Origin: Clavibacter nebraskensis NCPPB 2581
GTDB lineage: Bacteria; Actinomycetota; Actinomycetes; Actinomycetales; Microbacteriaceae
Assembly (NCBI RefSeq): GCF_000355695.1
Contig: NC_020891.1
Span: forward strand, 558,001-622,000
DNA length: 64,000 bases
Direction of reading: 5' to 3'
A model generated the notes under the pieces. That model was not told the DNA's origin, ran no database searches, and saw only the letters and a program-made list of their open reading frames with translations. Below are positions 60,979-64,000 of the stretch, piece by piece. Every line of letters begins with the position of its first letter. Position 1 is the first letter of the stretch. The position numbers and the translations under genes are program-made.

Positions 60979-62144
60979 CAGGCGCTCCGGTCCGCGGCCA
61001 GGGCCAGCTCGTACGCCTGGCGGAGCACGAGCGCCTCGGCCTCGGTCGGCGGCGCCCCGGTCGCGTACGCGACGAAGTCGGCGGCGACCTCGAGCGGATC
61101 CGTCGTGGCGTCGACCACGCGCGACCGCGTGCCCTCCACACGCCCCTCCGGCTCGTGCAGCACGACGAGCGCGTGCGGCAGGGCCTCCCGCACACGCGCG
61201 ACGAGGTGCGGCGGGTGCACGGGATCCGTCACGTGCACGCGCAGCCACGCGTCCGCGAGGTCGGCGTGCCGCCCGTCGACGATCTCCGCGAGCGTCCCCG
61301 TGACCTCCGCGAGCCATCGCGGCACGGGCGCGTCGACGAGTTCGACCGTGGTGGATCCGTCGGCCGCCAGCTCCACGAGCGCGCTCGACTTCCGCTGCAT
61401 CCGCTCCCCGAAGGAGAACGCGAGCGGCGAGCCGGAGTAGCGGATGACGGGACGCGCCGATCCCGCCGCCCGCACCTCCTGCGCCCCGTGCAGGTGCCCG
61501 AGCGCGACGTAGTCCGCCCCGGAGAACACCGACGCCGGCACCTGGTCGAACCCGCCCACGCGGATGTCCCGCTCGCTCTCGCTCGGCGCCGCTCCCGTGA
61601 CGAACGCGTGCGCCACGACGACCACGCGCGCCTCCGGTCGCCCGGCGGCGTCGGCGCGCACCCGGTCCATCGCGGCGCCCAGCACAGCCTCGTGCGAGCG
61701 GGGGAGAGGCGGCGACCCGGGCGCGACGAGCGACGCGCGCACGGCGTCGGGATCGAGGTACGGCACCCCGTAGAACGCGACGGGCCCGTCGGCGTCCTCG
61801 ATGACCACGGGCACGTCGAGCGCCTCGACCGACGCGAGGATCCGCAGCCCGTCGCGCAGCAGCGCCGACGCGAACCCGAGCCGCGCGGCCGAGTCGTGGT
61901 TGCCCGGGGTGACGATGACGGTCGCGAGCGCGCTCAGCCGCGCGAGCGCGTCCCCGAGCAGCCGAACGCTGGGCACGCCCGGCACCGCGCGGTCGTACAC
62001 GTCGCCGGCGACGAGCACCACGTCGACCTCCCGCTCGCGCACGAGGTCCACCAGGTGGTCGAGGAATGCGGCGTGATGCGCGTGCAGGTCCTCGCCGTGG
62101 AGGGTGCGCCCGAGGTGCCAGTCGCTCGTGTGGAGGATGCGCAC
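60978..62144 (-). CDS. sbcD: Exonuclease subunit SbcD
   Basis: The 388-residue Mre11-type nuclease has the metallophosphoesterase motifs TSDWHLGR, AGDVYDRAVP, TPGNHDSAARL, VVVAHAFVTG and LGHLHGAQEV, plus RYSGSPLAFSFGE of the capping domain. It is the first gene of the sbcDC operon, with a 4-nt overlap into sbcC. The start has a GGAGG-like site (GAAGGACC) on the minus strand. Confidence 0.96.
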   Translation of the reverse strand: MRILHTSDWHLGRTLHGEDLHAHHAAFLDHLVDLVREREVDVVLVAGDVYDRAVPGVPSVRLLGDALARLSALATVIVTPGNHDSAARLGFASALLRDGLRILASVEALDVPVVIEDADGPVAFYGVPYLDPDAVRASLVAPGSPPLPRSHEAVLGAAMDRVRADAAGRPEARVVVVAHAFVTGAAPSESERDIRVGGFDQVPASVFSGADYVALGHLHGAQEVRAAGSARPVIRYSGSPLAFSFGERMQRKSSALVELAADGSTTVELVDAPVPRWLAEVTGTLAEIVDGRHADLADAWLRVHVTDPVHPPHLVARVREALPHALVVLHEPEGRVEGTRSRVVDATTDPLEVAADFVAYATGAPPTEAEALVLRQAYELALAADRSA

Positions 62145-62229
62145 GCGGGTCCTTCCTCGGGTCTGCCTCGGTGCCCGTCACGCTACCGGAGGGCGCCGAC
62201 ACGGCCTCGCCGGTCGGCGCCCGCGCGGG

Positions 62230-63051
62230 CTAGTCCTTCTTCCCGTGCGCCGCGACCGACACGTCCTCCCACTTCCGCCACGTCTCGAGACGCGACGCGT
62301 AGTCCTTCTCCGCGATGGCGAGCGGGCCGTCGCCGAGGAAGATCCGCAGCGGCGGCTCCTCCGCGTCGACGATCGCGAGGATCGCGTCGCGCGTCGCCGT
62401 CGGGTCGCCCGGCGTGACCTTCTTGTAGCCCTCGGCCCGGCGCTCGCGCATGCCGTCGTAGGCCGCGATCGGCTCGCTGCGCTTGGCCGAGGGGCCTGAC
62501 CAGTCGGTGCTGTAGCCGGCGGGCTCGACGAGCGTCACGTGGATCCCGAACTCGGCCACCTCGAGCGCCAGCGACTGGCTGAGCCCCTCGAGCGCCCACT
62601 TCGACGCGTGGTAGATCCCGGTGTTCGTGAACGCGCTGATCCCGCCGATGCTGGAGACCTGCACGATGTGGCCGGATCCCTGCTCGCGCATGATCGTCAC
62701 GGCGGCCTGCGTGATCCACAGCGCGCCGAACACGTTGGCCTCGAACTGGCCGCGGACCTCGTCCTCGGTGAGCTCCTCGATGGCACCGAACTGGCCGAAG
62801 CCCGCGTTGTTGACGACCACGTCGAGCCGACCGAAGCGCTCCGCCGCCTGCTGCACGGCCGCGATGCCGGCGTCGCGGTCGGTGACGTCGAGCTGGATGG
62901 GGAGCACGGCGTCGCCGTGCCGCTCGACGAGCACGTCGAGGGTGGAGGTGTCGCGGGCCGTCGCGGCGATGCGGTCGCCGCGCTCGAGCGCCGCCTCCGC
63001 CCACTCGCGGCCGAAGCCCTTGGATGCGCCGGTGATGAACCACGTCTTCAT
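62230..63051 (-). CDS. Short-chain dehydrogenase/reductase
   Basis: The 273-residue classical SDR has TGASKGFG for cofactor binding, NNAG in NVVNNAGFGQFG, VSSIGGISAFTNTGIYHASKWALEG with the Ser/Tyr/Lys triad and a substrate loop after SGPSAKR. It uses NADP(H) by the Ser-Lys after the first Gly pattern; the substrate is unknown. The start has AGAGGAC 7 nt upstream. It stands alone between sbcD and the DUF3151 gene. Confidence 0.92.
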   Translation of the reverse strand: MKTWFITGASKGFGREWAEAALERGDRIAATARDTSTLDVLVERHGDAVLPIQLDVTDRDAGIAAVQQAAERFGRLDVVVNNAGFGQFGAIEELTEDEVRGQFEANVFGALWITQAAVTIMREQGSGHIVQVSSIGGISAFTNTGIYHASKWALEGLSQSLALEVAEFGIHVTLVEPAGYSTDWSGPSAKRSEPIAAYDGMRERRAEGYKKVTPGDPTATRDAILAIVDAEEPPLRIFLGDGPLAIAEKDYASRLETWRKWEDVSVAAHGKKD

Positions 63052-63207
63052 GGGGATGTCCTCTCGTAGGTACCCCTCGGCCAACGTCCGGCGCGGCCCG
63101 CGCATGCCCCGGATCCCGGGATCCCCTCCCCGGGCGCGCTCGGCGGACACCCGCGACCGGATCCGCCCGCCCTCGGGACGCGCCGGACCGCCTTGGTAGG
63201 ATCGAGT

Positions 63208-63684
63208 GTGACTGGAGAGAACCTGCTCGGCGTGCCCGAGACGCGCCTGGCCGACGAGCCCGAGGTCGCCGCCCGCATCCAGGATGCCGACGGCCACCAC
63301 GACACCCTCGGCGCCATCGCCGCCGACCACCCGCAGTCGTCGCTCGTCTGGGCGCTCCTCGCCGACTCCGCGTACGTGCAGGGCGACCGCATCGCCTCGT
63401 ACGCCTTCGCCCGCGTCGGCTATCACCGCGGCCTCGACTCGCTGCGCAAGTCCGGCTGGAAGGGCCAGGGGCCCGTGCCGTGGAGCCACGAGCCGAACCG
63501 CGGTGTCCTCCGCTCCGTGTACGCGCTGCGTCGCGCGGCCGCCGCCATCGGCGAGGAGGACGAGGTCTCGCGCCTCAGCGCCTTCCTGCGCGACGCGGAT
63601 CCCACGGCCGCCGGCCACATCGAGGCCGCCACCGCCGGAGGCCTCCCGCCCACGGAGGCCATCGTCATCCGCGGCCAGGACTGA
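63208..63684 (+). CDS. DUF3151 protein upstream of purA
   Basis: The 158-residue actinobacterial protein has the family wording AADHPQSSLVWALLADSAY, then SYAFARVGYHRGLDSLRKSG and WSHEPNRGVLRSVYALRRAA. Its function is unknown, but the gene sits next to purA in many actinobacteria. GTG at 63208 was chosen because TAGGAT (63197-63202) lies 5 nt upstream, the leaderless spacing used by other genes here. Confidence 0.88.
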   Translation: MTGENLLGVPETRLADEPEVAARIQDADGHHDTLGAIAADHPQSSLVWALLADSAYVQGDRIASYAFARVGYHRGLDSLRKSGWKGQGPVPWSHEPNRGVLRSVYALRRAAAAIGEEDEVSRLSAFLRDADPTAAGHIEAATAGGLPPTEAIVIRGQD

Positions 63685-63767
63685 TCCACCGCCCCACCGC
63701 TCCGCCCGCACCACCGCACGCCACCCGATCCATACCGACCGACCCCGCCCCCGACGAGGAGTGAGCC

Positions 63768-64000
63768 ATGCCCGCAGTAGTGATCATCGGAGCCCAGTGG
63801 GGTGACGAGGGCAAGGGACGCGCGACGGACCTCCTCGGCAGCCGCGTCGACTACGTCGTGAAGTTCAACGGCGGCAACAACGCCGGCCACACGGTCGTCG
63901 TCGGCGACGAGAAATACGCGCTGCACCTGCTGCCGTCGGGCATCCTCACGCCGGGCGTGGTGCCCGTCATCGGCAACGGCGTCGTCGTCGACATCGAGGT
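63768..64000 (+). CDS. purA: Adenylosuccinate synthetase (partial, cut by window edge)
   Basis: The first 77 codons are present: [15 protein letters not shown] with the catalytic Asp and the GTP-binding loop, and [15 protein letters not shown] with the catalytic His. The enzyme joins IMP and aspartate with GTP on the way to AMP. A GAGGAG site lies 8 nt before the ATG at 63768. The rest lies beyond the right edge. Confidence 0.97.
   Translation, partial: MPAVVIIGAQWGDEGKGRATDLLGSRVDYVVKFNGGNNAGHTVVVGDEKYALHLLPSGILTPGVVPVIGNGVVVDIE

Noticed and set aside
1-64000. CRISPR array, tRNA, rRNA or insertion sequence
   Set aside because: No spaced direct repeats, no tRNA cloverleaf with T-loop wording, no rRNA stretches and no transposase motifs were seen.

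Overview
The window is very GC-rich chromosomal DNA with the gene order and protein style of a high-GC actinobacterium of the Microbacteriaceae, most likely Clavibacter michiganensis or a close relative. The reasons are levansucrase next to a second fructan enzyme, a bifunctional PutA, a DUF3151 gene directly before purA, and TANNNT -10 boxes placed 5-7 nt before start codons. This assignment is from memory of protein families, not a search. I see no rRNA, tRNA, CRISPR array or insertion sequence.

Layout. 1-2.9 kb: divergent fructan genes (partial GH32 beta-fructosidase, GH68 levansucrase). 2.9-5.4 kb: a copper-type group (membrane protein, YcnI/DUF1775, CopC). 5.4-10.6 kb: LysR regulator divergent from putA, then a GNAT acetyltransferase. 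11.4-17.8 kb: an Sfp-type phosphopantetheinyl transferase converging on an operon of GntR regulator, a 1348-residue Pls/PosA-type single-module peptide synthetase and an M1 aminopeptidase. This looks like a poly-amino-acid pathway and is the most interesting system here. 18.3-21 kb: Lrp regulator, dimethylargininase and ornithine aminotransferase (arginine catabolism). 21-25.7 kb: a three-gene operon with overlapping starts (small protein, epimerase, EamA exporter), then a secreted M23 peptidase and an SGNH-like protein. 25.8-31.4 kb: SRPBCC protein, a broken RDD gene, an old yellow enzyme, and a TetR/MFS efflux pair sharing a palindromic operator. 31.4-32.4 and 35.6-36.9 kb: two lower-GC islands, each with an exported protein and a membrane protein. 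32.4-35.5 kb: oxidoreductases.

37.2-40.9 kb: cysK-cysE-SpoU methylase, GrpB and small proteins. 41-45.8 kb: adenine/adenosine deaminase, a broken VOC gene, histidine phosphatase, zinc alcohol dehydrogenase and carboxylesterase. 45.9-47.2 kb: SoxR divergent from a leader peptide, ferredoxin and flavin reductase. 47.3-48.9 kb: HipBA toxin-antitoxin with repeated operators. 49-52.5 kb: a Tat-exported phosphoesterase cut by an in-frame amber codon, an HD protein and a frameshifted gene. 52.6-57.4 kb: TetR, ABC-ATPase-like and YhgE/Pip operon, then an AraC regulator. 58-62 kb: sbcCD. 62.2-64 kb: SDR enzyme, DUF3151 and the start of purA.

Several genes carry disruptions (four apparent frameshifts, one in-frame stop, two genes whose best start is ATC). 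Either this strain is accumulating lesions or the assembly holds small errors; reads would decide. The palindrome GGATCC is strikingly over-represented throughout.
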